Source: Nitrososphaerota archaeon (GTDB lineage Archaea > Thermoproteota > Nitrososphaeria_A > Caldarchaeales > JAVZCJ01). From it: 64,000 bases of DNA. Shown here one piece after another: positions 45,471-55,465 of this stretch (positions within the stretch are counted from its first letter, which is position 1; each line of letters starts with the position of its first letter). Both the position numbers and the translations under genes were made by a program. The notes below the pieces were generated by a model that ran no database searches, was not told the DNA's origin, and saw nothing but the letters and a program-made list of their open reading frames with translations. The stretch spans positions 262,964-326,963 of the forward strand of contig JAVZCJ010000002.1 in the NCBI GenBank assembly GCA_038874475.1. The letters are read 5' to 3'.

Positions 45471-45634
45471 TTCCCATTCACATTAATCGCTGTATTAAAT
45501 CTATTTTCTTTTAAAAAGATGTATTTATATTATTTCATTAAAATTTTACACATCCATTAAATTTAAACATGTTCATGTTAAAAAAATATTATAAATTACT
45601 AAAAAAATACTATTTTTGAAAAAAGTGAGGAAAA

Positions 45635-45844
45635 ATGAATTATACACTATTGTTTATAATTGGTTTCTTTACACAAACAATAATCATGATAGGCTTAGAT
45701 TTTGCAAATAGCAAAATGGATAAAAATCATCGATATTATCAATTGCTTCAAGTATTTCGTGTTATAATTGCTGCTTCACTAATATGGCTAATGATAAGTT
45801 TCTTTGCTCAAATATACATGGGATGGATATCTTTTCCAGAATGA
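45635..45844 (+). CDS. Small two-span membrane protein at the head of an ECF transporter operon
   Basis: 69 residues with spans at about residues 4-22 and 42-62 and a charged turn between (KMDKNHRY). GTGAGGAAAA precedes the ATG. Ten bases before the S-component gene. Not recognised as a known family; possibly an accessory subunit of the transporter. Confidence 0.6.
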   Translation: MNYTLLFIIGFFTQTIIMIGLDFANSKMDKNHRYYQLLQVFRVIIAASLIWLMISFFAQIYMGWISFPE

Positions 45845-45854
45845 GGTGAAATGA

Positions 45855-46442
45855 ATGGATAGTGAATATAAAAAAGGTGTTACTCCAATGCATTTGGTTA
45901 TAAGTGGTGTTACTGCAGGAGTATGTATTGTTCTTGCTTTATTTGCAATAATTCTAGTTCCAGTTCCAGGATTACCTTCAGCATCTGGTTTTTGGATACC
46001 TGCTGGATTCTATTTTGTATTCACTTTATGGTTCGGAGTTTGGGGAGCTTTAGGAGGGCATATTGCAACATTTATTGCAATGGGTTATTTTTCAGGATAT
46101 ACTCTTCATATATGGCTTGATGGGGGATTAGGAGACTTTATTGCACCACTTGTAACTTTGATTATCTTTAGAGCCTTAAAAGCAAATCCTGAATTAAGAA
46201 CTAGTAAAGATTGGATTACATGGATTGTAAGTGTTCCAATATCAAGTTTAATATGTGGCTTATGGGTTCATAGTGTAAATTTAGCATTTGGAATCATCAC
46301 ACCTCCATTCTGGTGGATAGGAGTTATAACATATTTCTTAGGAGATTCAGCAGCAGTATTCATAGTTGGAACACCATTATTAAAAACATTATCAAAATAT
46401 GTTAAAGCATCTCCAGTATATGTAGAAGGAATATTCTCATAG
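45855..46442 (+). CDS. ECF transporter S component (substrate-binding)
   Basis: 195 residues, about six hydrophobic spans (LVISGVTAGV, GFWIPAGFYFVF, GALGGHIATFIAM). This is the typical layout of an integral-membrane S component that binds a vitamin or other nutrient. It is in one operon with EcfT and a fused EcfA pair. Ends in TAG; without termination there it would gain only six residues. Substrate is unstated by sequence; see the COG0212 gene. Confidence 0.75.
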   Translation: MDSEYKKGVTPMHLVISGVTAGVCIVLALFAIILVPVPGLPSASGFWIPAGFYFVFTLWFGVWGALGGHIATFIAMGYFSGYTLHIWLDGGLGDFIAPLVTLIIFRALKANPELRTSKDWITWIVSVPISSLICGLWVHSVNLAFGIITPPFWWIGVITYFLGDSAAVFIVGTPLLKTLSKYVKASPVYVEGIFS

Positions 46443-46453
46443 AAGCTGATCCT

Positions 46454-47281
46454 ATGGCTTTAAAAACATTCCTAACATATGTTCCAAAAGATTCAAAAAT
46501 AAACAAAATACATCCTGTAGTTAAAGTATCCCTTCTATTAACTATAAATATCATTGCTTGGCTAATCGAAGATCCCATAATCCTTTTTTTATTATTTTTA
46601 GTTATTGTTTTTAGTTATAAAATTTTTCGTGTGCCATTGTATGGTTTAAAAAAATTCTTGTTATCAACTATAATCATTTTACAAGCAATAATTATTTCAT
46701 ATGTTTTTGGAAGTAAAATTCCTGGAAAAAATATTTATTTAATTTTTCCATGGGGAACACATGTTTCTGAAATGACTATTGTTTATATAATAGCAATGTC
46801 TTTTAGATTTACTTCAATGCTCTTAGGTTCAACTTTAATGCTTGGAACAATGAGAGATAGAGATATAATATATGGAGTAACATGTTTACATTTTCCATAT
46901 TCTTTAGCATTTATTATAAATTTATCTTTTAGAAATATGGGAATATTCATTGAAGATTATTCAAGAGTTAGAGATGCTATGGTTTTAAGAGGTGGAAAAC
47001 TTTCTAAAGGTTCTTTCTTAGAAAGAATAAAAAATTATATTTATTTAGCTACTCCATTAGCTATTCTAGCTGTTAGAAGAATAATTGAAATATCTTATGC
47101 AGTAGAAGCAAAAGGATTTGGAATAAATAAAAAAAGAAGCTATTATCATGATTATTATATTAATTTAAAAAATTTAATATTAACAATTTTAATCCTTTCA
47201 CTTATACCATTAACTTTTATTGGAAAAACATATTTTAAAATATTCGTTTTTCCTGGAGTAATAAATATATTCATTAAATAG
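46454..47281 (+). CDS. ecfT: ECF transporter transmembrane subunit EcfT
   Basis: 275 residues: five or so spans and the coupling-helix segments RDAMVLRGG and EISYAVEAKGFG, the two A-R-G-like motifs by which EcfT docks on the ATPases. It overlaps the fused ATPase gene by one base; its stop reads TAGTGA. Confidence 0.87.
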   Translation: MALKTFLTYVPKDSKINKIHPVVKVSLLLTINIIAWLIEDPIILFLLFLVIVFSYKIFRVPLYGLKKFLLSTIIILQAIIISYVFGSKIPGKNIYLIFPWGTHVSEMTIVYIIAMSFRFTSMLLGSTLMLGTMRDRDIIYGVTCLHFPYSLAFIINLSFRNMGIFIEDYSRVRDAMVLRGGKLSKGSFLERIKNYIYLATPLAILAVRRIIEISYAVEAKGFGINKKRSYYHDYYINLKNLILTILILSLIPLTFIGKTYFKIFVFPGVINIFIK

Positions 47282-49014
47282 TGAAGAAAATGTTCAATAA
47301 TCAATATGATATTGAAATAGAAAATTTATGGTGGAAGTATGCTACAAGTGAAGATTGGATTTTAAAAAATATTTCAATTAAAATAAGGAAAGGAGAATTT
47401 TTAGGAATTGTAGGTCCAAGTGGAGCTGGAAAAACAACTCTTTGTCTTTGTATGTCTGGTTTAATACCTTTAAGAAGTAAAGGTTTAATGAATGGAAAAG
47501 TATTAATTAAAGGATTTGATACTAAAAATACTCCTTTACAAAAAATTATAAGTAAAGTTGGAATAGTTTTCCAAGATCCTGATACACAATTAGTAACAAT
47601 GTCTGTAGAAGATGAAGTTGCTTTTCCATTAGAAAATATGGGTTTTTCAAAAAAAGAGATAAAAGAAAGAGTTGAAGAATCTTTAAAAATAGTTGGCTTA
47701 GAAGAATATAAAGAAAAATATCCTTATGAGCTTTCTGGAGGACAAAAACAAAGGTTAGCGATAGCTTCAATTTTAGCTCTTAAACCAGAAATATTAATAC
47801 TTGATGAACCTACATCAGATTTAGATCCAATAGGGAAAAAAGAAGTTTTTTCAATTCTTTCAAAACTTAGAAAAGAATATGATGCAACTCTTATAGTTGT
47901 TGAACATAATACTGAAGAATTAGCAAAATATGCAGATAGAATAGTTCTTCTTTATAACGGAGAAATAGTAAAACTAGATACTCCAAATAATTTTTTTAAA
48001 GATATAGATTTTCTTAAAGAAAAAGGAGTTTATCCTCCTCAAGTTTCAGAGTTTTTCTATCATTCAAAAAATGGAAATAATGAAGATAAATTTCCAGTAA
48101 CTCTTGAAGAAGCGATAAGTACGATTAAAAGGAAGATTAATATAGAGAATTTAAAAAATAAAATTAATTATAATAAATTTCATACTCAAAAGAATAAAAA
48201 ATTAGGAGAAGAAATAATAGATGTTAAAGATTTATTTTATGAATATCCAGATGGAACAATTGCTCTTAAAGGAATAAACTTCAAAGTACGTAAAGGAGAA
48301 TATATAGCAATAGTGGGACAAAATGGAAGTGGAAAAACAACTCTTGCAAAACATTTAGTTGCATTACTTAAACCAACTAAAGGAGAAGTAAAAGTTTTTG
48401 GAAAAAATACAAAAGATATAAATGTTTCAGATTTAGCAACAAAAATAGGATATGTATATCAAAATCCAGACCATCAATTGTTTTCGCCAACAGTTTATGA
48501 AGAATGCGCATATGGATTGAGAAATCTTGGATTTAATGAAAAAGAAATTAAAGAAAGGATAGAAGAAACTCTTAAAATAATGGGTTTAAATGGATTAGAA
48601 AATGTTGAGCCATTTATGTTAAGTAAAGGTCAAAGACAAAGGCTTGCATTAGCTGCAACATTGGTTTTGAAACCTGAAGTAATAATAGTTGATGAACCTA
48701 CAACTGGACAAGATATGAAGCAATCAGAAGCAATAATGGAATTATTGAACAAATTAAATGAAGATGGAAAAACGATAATTGTAATAACTCACAATATGAG
48801 AATAGTTGCTGAACATATTGAAAGAACAATAGTCTTAATGAATGGAAGAATAATTTTAGATGGGGTTACAAGAGAAGTTTTTTCAAATATTGAATCGCTT
48901 AGAGAAGCTTCAATAGATCCTCCTCAAATAACACTTTTTTCAAAGGAATTATTAAATAAAGATTTAACAATTTTAAATACTTATGAATTATTAGAATTTT
49001 TAAATTTAGTATGA
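47281..49014 (+). CDS. ecfA: ECF transporter ATPase, two fused EcfA domains
   Basis: 577 residues with two complete ABC domains. Domain 1: GPSGAGKTT near residue 45, LSGGQKQRL, LILDEPTSDLD. Domain 2: GQNGSGKTT near residue 350, LSKGQRQRL, VIVDEPTTGQD. A fused EcfA-EcfA' energises the S component through EcfT. GTG 47281 or ATG 47290 could be the start. The second ECF system in the window keeps these as separate genes. Confidence 0.9.
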   Translation: MKKMFNNQYDIEIENLWWKYATSEDWILKNISIKIRKGEFLGIVGPSGAGKTTLCLCMSGLIPLRSKGLMNGKVLIKGFDTKNTPLQKIISKVGIVFQDPDTQLVTMSVEDEVAFPLENMGFSKKEIKERVEESLKIVGLEEYKEKYPYELSGGQKQRLAIASILALKPEILILDEPTSDLDPIGKKEVFSILSKLRKEYDATLIVVEHNTEELAKYADRIVLLYNGEIVKLDTPNNFFKDIDFLKEKGVYPPQVSEFFYHSKNGNNEDKFPVTLEEAISTIKRKINIENLKNKINYNKFHTQKNKKLGEEIIDVKDLFYEYPDGTIALKGINFKVRKGEYIAIVGQNGSGKTTLAKHLVALLKPTKGEVKVFGKNTKDINVSDLATKIGYVYQNPDHQLFSPTVYEECAYGLRNLGFNEKEIKERIEETLKIMGLNGLENVEPFMLSKGQRQRLALAATLVLKPEVIIVDEPTTGQDMKQSEAIMELLNKLNEDGKTIIVITHNMRIVAEHIERTIVLMNGRIILDGVTREVFSNIESLREASIDPPQITLFSKELLNKDLTILNTYELLEFLNLV

Positions 49015-49021
49015 TGAGGTG

Positions 49022-49765
49022 ATGGGTTTGAGTTTAAAAACTTCTCTTAGAGAAAAAGTGTGGAAAGAATTACTTAAAGTAGCTAAACCAGATTCTCGTT
49101 TCCATTTTGATTTTTCAAGTTATATACCAGATTTTGAAGGAAGTGAAAAATGTATCGAGAAAATAAGAAAAATGAATATTTATAAAAATGCTAAAAATAT
49201 AATGATAACTCCAGATAATAATCTAATAAAACTTAGAGAATATTGCATAATTGATAATAAATGCTATGTAATGCCTACTTATGGAATAAAAAGAGGCTTT
49301 TTAAAAATCTCAAGAGAAGATGTTCCAAAAGGAAAAGAAGATTTTGCAGCTACTTTAGATGGAGCAGAAATTTTTGGTAGACCAGTAAAATTAAGAGATA
49401 TTCAAAAAATTGGAAAAATAGATTTTATGGTTACAGGTGCATCAATAGTAAATATGGATGGAGTAAGATATGGTAAAGGTCATGGATATTTTGATTTGGA
49501 ATGGGCTATGTTTAGAGATATAGGAGTTGTTTCAGAAGAAACGCCAGTAATTACAGTAGTACATGATTGCCAATTAGTTGATGAAGAATTTCCAATAGAT
49601 CCATTTGATACAATTATAGATATAATTGTTACTCCAACAAGAATAATAAATGTTAAGAAAAAATATCCTAAACCAATCGGAATAATATGGGATAAACTTC
49701 CTAAAGAAATGATTGATTCTATTCCACCTTTAAAAGAATTACAAGAAATTAAAAAAAGTAAGTAG
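49022..49765 (+). CDS. 5-formyltetrahydrofolate cyclo-ligase-like protein (COG0212)
   Basis: About 247 residues: a basic early helix (REKVWKEL), TLDGAEIFGRPVKL, DFMVTGASIVN, GVRYGKGHGYFDLEW, and a late TPTRII. Length and the GKGHGYFD loop match the COG0212 paralogue family, for which comparative genomics by others has suggested a role in thiamin metabolism. It lies four bases after the ECF ATPase, which supports a vitamin-precursor uptake unit. ATG 49022 or TTG 49028 may be the start. Confidence 0.82.
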   Translation: MGLSLKTSLREKVWKELLKVAKPDSRFHFDFSSYIPDFEGSEKCIEKIRKMNIYKNAKNIMITPDNNLIKLREYCIIDNKCYVMPTYGIKRGFLKISREDVPKGKEDFAATLDGAEIFGRPVKLRDIQKIGKIDFMVTGASIVNMDGVRYGKGHGYFDLEWAMFRDIGVVSEETPVITVVHDCQLVDEEFPIDPFDTIIDIIVTPTRIINVKKKYPKPIGIIWDKLPKEMIDSIPPLKELQEIKKSK

Positions 49766-49860
49766 ATTTTATACAATATTAAAAACTTCTTTAATTTTAT
49801 ATAAATTCCTAATTGTATAATTATTAAATATTAGGCATAATATTGGACTTTTTTTAGAAA

Positions 49861-49870
49861 ATTTATATAT
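49861..49870 (+). promoter_or_regulatory. TATA box of the fourth sugar transporter operon
   Basis: ATTTATATAT, centre about 34 bases before the ATG at 49900. Expected leader length is about 8 bases, like the other two binding-protein genes with clear TATA boxes. Confidence 0.55.
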
Positions 49871-49899
49871 CAACTTTATATTTTATAATACGATGTAAA

Positions 49900-51356
49900 A
49901 TGGGAGAAAAAGTTTCTAGAAGAGATTATTTAAAAGTTTTAGGAGGGACTGTTGGAGGTCTTGTAGTAGGTGCTGCTGTGTAGGCTATCTTGCAGCTCCT
50001 GGAAAAGTTGTTGAGAAAACTGTAGAAAGAACAGTAACTCAAACTGTAACAGCAACAGCTACTCCTGTTACTACACCTTTAGTAAAAGTTGAATTACCCG
50101 CTTGGCAATGGGGTTCTGAATACGAGGCCGTAGATAAGGCGTTAGAGACAATTGCTAATGAATGGAATGCAGCTCATCCTGAAGCTATTGTAAAATATAC
50201 TATATTCCCAGAACTTTCTGAAGTAGAGTATGCTCTTAAAGTTAGACAAGCTGCTGAAGCTGGAAAACCACCAGCTCTATTCTATATGACAAACACTACA
50301 ATTTTAACTGATTTAGCATCAGATGGATATTTAGAAGAAACACCATCTGATGTTCTTGGAACTGTAAAAAATGCTATCGACCCTGCATTTCATTATATGC
50401 TTAATATGTATTCCCCTGAAGGAGAAATTAAACCTTATGCTGGAGCTGTAACTATAGGCTTAAGTGCATGTGCTTTATATTATAACAAGAAGCTATTTAG
50501 TGAAGCTGGGCTTGATCCAAATAAACCACCTCAGACATGGGATGAATTGATAGATGCCGCAAAAGCATTAGTTAAACGAGATAGCACTGGTAAAATGATA
50601 AGAGCAGGATACAGTGTCAGAAGGGCTGGTAACCCTGGAGGAATAGGAGAAAAGTTTGTTCCATTTGCAGTTGGCAATGGAGCTAAAATAATTTGGAAGG
50701 AAGGAAATAAATGGTATACTGATATTAATGAAAAACCAGTAATTGAGGCGGCTCAATTTTTATATGACCTAATACATGTATATAAAGTAGATGATCTTGA
50801 ATTTCCATCATGGGGCTATGATCCATGGTTAAATGAAACATGTGCAATTTCAGGCCCATTAGGTGTTGGTTTTATAACAAACACTCAATTTTCAAAACCA
50901 GAAATGCTACCTTATGTAGGAGTAACAAATGTACCAAGCCCAGGAGGTATTAAAACGGCATGTTCATTCGGAGACTTAAACGTAATTGCTGTTTGCTCAA
51001 AAGCCACAAGGGAACAAAGGGAGAAAGCATGGGAATTCATAAAATTCTTTAACAGTTCAGCAAATATCAAAAAAATATCGAATGATGTGTGGAATTGGAC
51101 TCCTTATAAAGATAGCATAAATAATCCTCCATTCTCAACAGAAAAAGCTTGGAGGGAGCTAAATCAAGTTCTTTCAAATGTTGGAAGGCCTCATATAGTT
51201 AATGAATACGGTCCTGGATGGTTGACTCTAACATATATGCTTGGAAATAACCTTAAGAGAGCATTTGAAAAAGAAGTAAGTGTAAAAGAAGCTTTAGATA
51301 AAACATACCAAGAATGGACAGACTATATGAAAACACTTAAATTTTACTCTGGCTAG
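49900..51356 (+). pseudogene. Tat-exported solute-binding protein gene with frameshift after the signal peptide
   Basis: ATG 49900 starts a twin-arginine signal (SRRDYLKVLGG, then a Gly/Val-rich core) and hits TAG at 49981-49983. From 49983 another frame runs without interruption to 51356: YLAAPGK, a Thr-rich stalk, then a family 1 sugar-binding domain (ELPAWQWGSEYE, GLDPNKPPQTWDELI). One base is missing (or two added) at about 49978-49982, where GTGTA stands. Signal and mature parts together give a normal length of about 485 residues. It may be a real lesion or an assembly error, as the downstream permeases are intact. Confidence 0.85.
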
Positions 51357-52231
51357 TGAAAAATTCGATGCGATTAAAGCAGAGCGCTACACCTTGGTTA
51401 TTCATTGCACCAAGTTTAATAATATTTTCCATTTTTCATTTTTTTCCTTTGGCTATATTAATATACACCAGTTTTACTAGATGGAATCTAATTTCCCCAC
51501 CACAATTTATTGGATTAGAGAATTATTTAAGGGTGATAAGTGATGAATTATTTATAAAATCTTTATTTATTACTATCATTTTTGTTTTCACTTCACTTAT
51601 AATAAATGTAATTTTAAGTTTAGGTATAGCCTTATTAACTGAAAAGCCTGATAGTAAATTAGCTACTTTATGTAGGTTCATAATATTTATACCATATGTT
51701 CTTCCAGATGCAGCTTCTGCTGGTATCTGGAATTTAATGTTTTTTCCACATCCTTCTAGTCCAATAAATGTATTATTAACTCAATTAGGCATCGGTTGGC
51801 AAGGATGGATAGGAGATAAAAACCTTGCCTTACCAACAATCATATTGTATTATATATGGAAAAATGTTGGTTTCAGTACATTAGTTTATGTAGCTGGACT
51901 TAAAGCTATACCAAAGATCTTTTATGATGCAGCTGAAGTAGATGGTGCGAGCAGATTAGATGCGATAAAACATATTATGGTACCACTATTAAAACCAATA
52001 ACTCTCTTTATATTAATTACAAGCCTTATTGCTGGATGGCAAAGCTTTACTGATATTTTTATACTCACTAGAGGCGGCCCTGGAACTGCAACTACAACTT
52101 TATCGATATACATTTATCATACTGCTTTTGGTGAAGGTTTAGCAGGACGTGCAGCAGTTGTGGCAATTATACTTTTTATTATAACTTTGATATTAACAAT
52201 AATTCAATTAAAATATATTAAAAGTGAATAA
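51356..52231 (+). CDS. Carbohydrate ABC transporter permease, MalF type
   Basis: 291 residues: IAPSLIIFSIFHFFPL first span, six spans in total, EAA loop (YDAAEVDGASR) near residue 190. GTG 51356 overlaps the binding-protein stop (TAGTGA); ATG 51368 is an alternative. Confidence 0.88.
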   Translation: MKNSMRLKQSATPWLFIAPSLIIFSIFHFFPLAILIYTSFTRWNLISPPQFIGLENYLRVISDELFIKSLFITIIFVFTSLIINVILSLGIALLTEKPDSKLATLCRFIIFIPYVLPDAASAGIWNLMFFPHPSSPINVLLTQLGIGWQGWIGDKNLALPTIILYYIWKNVGFSTLVYVAGLKAIPKIFYDAAEVDGASRLDAIKHIMVPLLKPITLFILITSLIAGWQSFTDIFILTRGGPGTATTTLSIYIYHTAFGEGLAGRAAVVAIILFIITLILTIIQLKYIKSE

Positions 52232-52234
52232 ATT

Positions 52235-53080
52235 ATGAATAAAAAAGATAGAATCAAAGATATAATTAGAAGTTTGTTTATACTAATAATTATTATTCTT
52301 TTTATATCTCCATTAATATTACTAATTTTAGATGCATTCAAACCATATCGTGAAATAGTAAGTATTCCTCCAACAATAATACCCAAAGAATTTACTTTGA
52401 ATAATTTCATTGAAATTCAAAATAAAATAGATCTTATAAGAATGAGTATAAATACTTTTATAGTAGCCGGCTCAATTACAATTTCTACACTTTTTCTAGG
52501 AACATTAGCAGGATATGCATTTGCAAAACTTCAATTTAAAGGAAGGGAAAAAATATTTATATTGGTAATGTCAAAATTGATGATCCCATCAATAGTACTT
52601 GTAATTCCATGGTCATTCATGATGATACGTATAGGCTTAATAGATTCCCTTTTAGCAATCATACTTCCAAATCTTAGTGGTGCTTGGACTATCTTCTTTA
52701 TGAGACAATATATCTCACAATTACCTAATGAATTATTTGATTCAGCTAGAATTGATGGATCTGGAGAACTTATTATCTTTTTCAAGATAGTTCTCCCATT
52801 AATAAAACCAGCACTTGCAACTGCTACTATAATAAACTTCCTTTGGGGATGGAATGAATTCCTATGGCCATTATTGATATTAACTTCAAAGGAAAACTTT
52901 CTATTATCTATAGGAGTAGCATTTATAAAATATTCAGGAGGAGTAATGACTGAGGGTACAGTTAATTATGCTATGCTTGCTGCTTTTTCATTAATATATT
53001 CATTACCAATTCTTTTAGCATATTTATTACTTGCAAGACAATTTGTTCAATCTATAGTATTAAGCGGATTAAAAAGATAA
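52235..53080 (+). CDS. Carbohydrate ABC transporter permease, MalG type
   Basis: 281 residues, six spans, EAA loop (DSARIDGSGE, then VLPLIKPAL) near residue 170, late LARQFVQSIV. Pairs with the preceding permease. No ATPase in the operon. 146 bases separate it from the first isomerase gene. Confidence 0.88.
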   Translation: MNKKDRIKDIIRSLFILIIIILFISPLILLILDAFKPYREIVSIPPTIIPKEFTLNNFIEIQNKIDLIRMSINTFIVAGSITISTLFLGTLAGYAFAKLQFKGREKIFILVMSKLMIPSIVLVIPWSFMMIRIGLIDSLLAIILPNLSGAWTIFFMRQYISQLPNELFDSARIDGSGELIIFFKIVLPLIKPALATATIINFLWGWNEFLWPLLILTSKENFLLSIGVAFIKYSGGVMTEGTVNYAMLAAFSLIYSLPILLAYLLLARQFVQSIVLSGLKR

Positions 53081-53226
53081 CTTTTAATAAGATATATGAA
53101 AATTAGGGTGTTCAAAATATTAGTTATTTTTGCTTTAAACCTATTTTGTAAAAAGTAAAAATATTAACTTATTAATTCTTTAATATTTCAAAAACTTTAT
53201 AAAGAACTTTCTTAAAATGACTATAC

Positions 53227-54138
53227 ATGAAATTAGGAGTAACAGTAGCATATGCACGTGTAATGTATAATGAAATGCCTACCATTGAAGATTATATGAA
53301 GTTTATTGATTGGAGCAAAAATAATAATTTTAAAGGATTTGAATTAGCAGCTTTTACATTAGATCATTTTAAAAGAGATTTTTTAAATAAAGATAAAGTA
53401 AAGAAATTAGTTGATTATTATAAATCTCTTAATATTTATTGTAATGCCTTTGAAGCTGGTTTCCTTAGAAACATAATTATAGATTCATCAAAGGATACAG
53501 AACCACTATTATTAAAATACATGGAAGACATTATAACTGTAACAAATTTGCTAGAAACAGACTTAATCTATGCTCATACCGCTCCACATCCATCATGGAA
53601 AATAGAATGGAAAAGGTTATATGATGAATATACACCACCTAGTAGCATTTCAGTCCCAGAAGAATTCTCTTGGAAAGAAGCTTGGAATAATTATGTTGAT
53701 AGGATTAAGAAAATTGTTAATATTGTTGAAAAAAATAAATTATTACTTGCACTTGAAATAAGACCATATGAAATAATATCAAATTCCGACTCAATGCTTA
53801 ATTTAATAAAAACAATAAATTCAAAAAATTTAGGACTTGTTTTTGATACAGCTCACTTTTTTGTTCAAAAAGAAATATTACCTATAGCACTAGAAAAATT
53901 AAAAGATAATGTATTTCTCATACATTTAGCTGATAATGATGGATGTAATGATTATCATTGGGCTCCTGGCAAAGGTAAAATAGATTGGGAAAATTTTTTA
54001 AAAGCTGTTAAAAAAATTAACTATAATCGATTTTTAAATATAGATGTAGCAGGAAAATATGAAGATATAGCAAAGGAAATAAATGATGGAAAAAATTATA
54101 TATTAAAATTGGCTAATAAAATTGATATTAAATTATGA
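53227..54138 (+). CDS. Sugar phosphate isomerase/epimerase (xylose isomerase-like TIM barrel)
   Basis: 303 residues. LALEIRPYE with the metal-ligand Glu, VFDTAHF, LIHLADNDG and the HWAPGKGKIDW segment fit the family. It closely resembles the cut-off protein at 3-611. It probably isomerises the sugar imported by the preceding transporter or a product of it. The stop overlaps the next start by 4 bases (ATGA). Confidence 0.87.
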   Translation: MKLGVTVAYARVMYNEMPTIEDYMKFIDWSKNNNFKGFELAAFTLDHFKRDFLNKDKVKKLVDYYKSLNIYCNAFEAGFLRNIIIDSSKDTEPLLLKYMEDIITVTNLLETDLIYAHTAPHPSWKIEWKRLYDEYTPPSSISVPEEFSWKEAWNNYVDRIKKIVNIVEKNKLLLALEIRPYEIISNSDSMLNLIKTINSKNLGLVFDTAHFFVQKEILPIALEKLKDNVFLIHLADNDGCNDYHWAPGKGKIDWENFLKAVKKINYNRFLNIDVAGKYEDIAKEINDGKNYILKLANKIDIKL

Positions 54139-54935
54139 AGATAGATTTTTATATACAAACACCCGAATCTCCATTTTGGAAAAATAAAGAAGATTTTGAA
54201 GAAATAATTAATTTAATTTCTTCATGTGCATATGATGGTATAGAATTTCTTCCATTTTATATTAAAAAAATAAATGTAAATTATATCAAGAAATTGGTAT
54301 ATGATAATAAACTTAAAGTTGTATGTATAGCATCTGGTTTTCTTAACATCCATTATGGATTAAGTATATCGCATCCTAATGAATTTATTAGAAAATTGGC
54401 TATAGAAAAACTTAAAGAGTGTATTAATTTTGCATCTAAAATAGATGCTGAATATGTTTCAATTGGATTGATTAGAGGAAAGATTATTGATCCATTAATT
54501 GAAAATGGAAGGAGAAATATTATTAAAAGTTTGATTGAATGTGGAAAGTGTGCTCAAGAATTTAATATTTCTTTATTAATTGAACCTGAAAATAGATATG
54601 AAACTAGTTATATACATACTGTAAAAGAAGGAATGAAAATACTGGAAGAAATAGGAATGAATAACTTTGGTTTAATGATAGATACATATCATATGAATAT
54701 AGAAGAATCTAATATAGAGAAAGCGGTAAAAGACGCTTCAAGAAAACTATTGCATGTTCATTTAGCAGATAATAATAGACTTGCACCTGGAATGGGGTAT
54801 TTTGATTTTAAATCGTTCATTAAATATTTAAAAGAAGTTAATTATGATTCTTTCTTAGGCATAGAAGTTGACCCGCTACCAAGTTTAGATATCGCAATAA
54901 GAGAAAGTATAAAATTCATTAAAAATATAGTGTGA
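54135..54935 (+). CDS. Sugar phosphate isomerase/epimerase (xylose isomerase-like TIM barrel)
   Basis: 266 residues: YDGIEFLPF, LIEPENRYET with the Glu ligand, MIDTYHMNIEE with Asp and His, HVHLADNNRLAPG and GIEVDP. The pattern is close to D-psicose/tagatose 3-epimerase-like proteins. Coupled to the preceding gene and likely the next step on the same sugar. Confidence 0.87.
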   Translation: MKIDFYIQTPESPFWKNKEDFEEIINLISSCAYDGIEFLPFYIKKINVNYIKKLVYDNKLKVVCIASGFLNIHYGLSISHPNEFIRKLAIEKLKECINFASKIDAEYVSIGLIRGKIIDPLIENGRRNIIKSLIECGKCAQEFNISLLIEPENRYETSYIHTVKEGMKILEEIGMNNFGLMIDTYHMNIEESNIEKAVKDASRKLLHVHLADNNRLAPGMGYFDFKSFIKYLKEVNYDSFLGIEVDPLPSLDIAIRESIKFIKNIV

Positions 54936-55117
54936 TTCTATTGTAATATATTCTTTTTGGATTATCACATAGTATATTATGAGCCATCTTTATTGAAAAA
55001 ATCTAATTATAGCTGAATAAAATGCATACTATTTATATAAATTTTAATTTAATTAAAAAATCAGTAAACTAGTTTAATAAATTTTATTATTTAAAAATAT
55101 ATATGCCTTTTTACTTT

Positions 55118-55465
55118 TTAGCTTCGATAAATTATTTTTCCTTCGTTTAATACTTTCAAAATAAATGAATTACCTTCTTTAATTAATTTTTCAAATTCTT
55201 CTTCAGTGTATCCTAAAGGTTCAAGAGGGATTTTAAATTTATTCAATTCTAATAAAATTTTTATTCTTTCTAAAAAATCTTCTTTCCAATCAGCTATAAC
55301 AATTAAATCTACATCTGAACCTTCATTTATATCTCCTCTTGCAAAAGAACCAAATAGGATTATTTTTTTAGGTTTAATTTCTTTAATAACAATTTGTTTA
55401 TATTTTTCTATTCCTTCAAAAATTTTTTTGATTCTTTTAAGATCAACTCTGCACAATTTAAACAT
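55118..55465 (-). CDS. Minimal nucleotidyltransferase (MNT) of a HEPN-MNT module
   Basis: 115 residues with ILFGSFARGDINEGSDVDLIV, the complete G-S...D-x-D motif. The start at 55465 overlaps the HEPN gene by 58 bases; a later start is possible. Partner and likely antitoxin of the HEPN protein. Confidence 0.85.
   Translation of the reverse strand: MFKLCRVDLKRIKKIFEGIEKYKQIVIKEIKPKKIILFGSFARGDINEGSDVDLIVIADWKEDFLERIKILLELNKFKIPLEPLGYTEEEFEKLIKEGNSFILKVLNEGKIIYRS

Noticed and set aside
49981-49983. TAG in the binding-protein gene as another case of amber decoding
   Set aside because: Reading through does not restore the mature frame; the lesion is a frameshift and the TAG is incidental.
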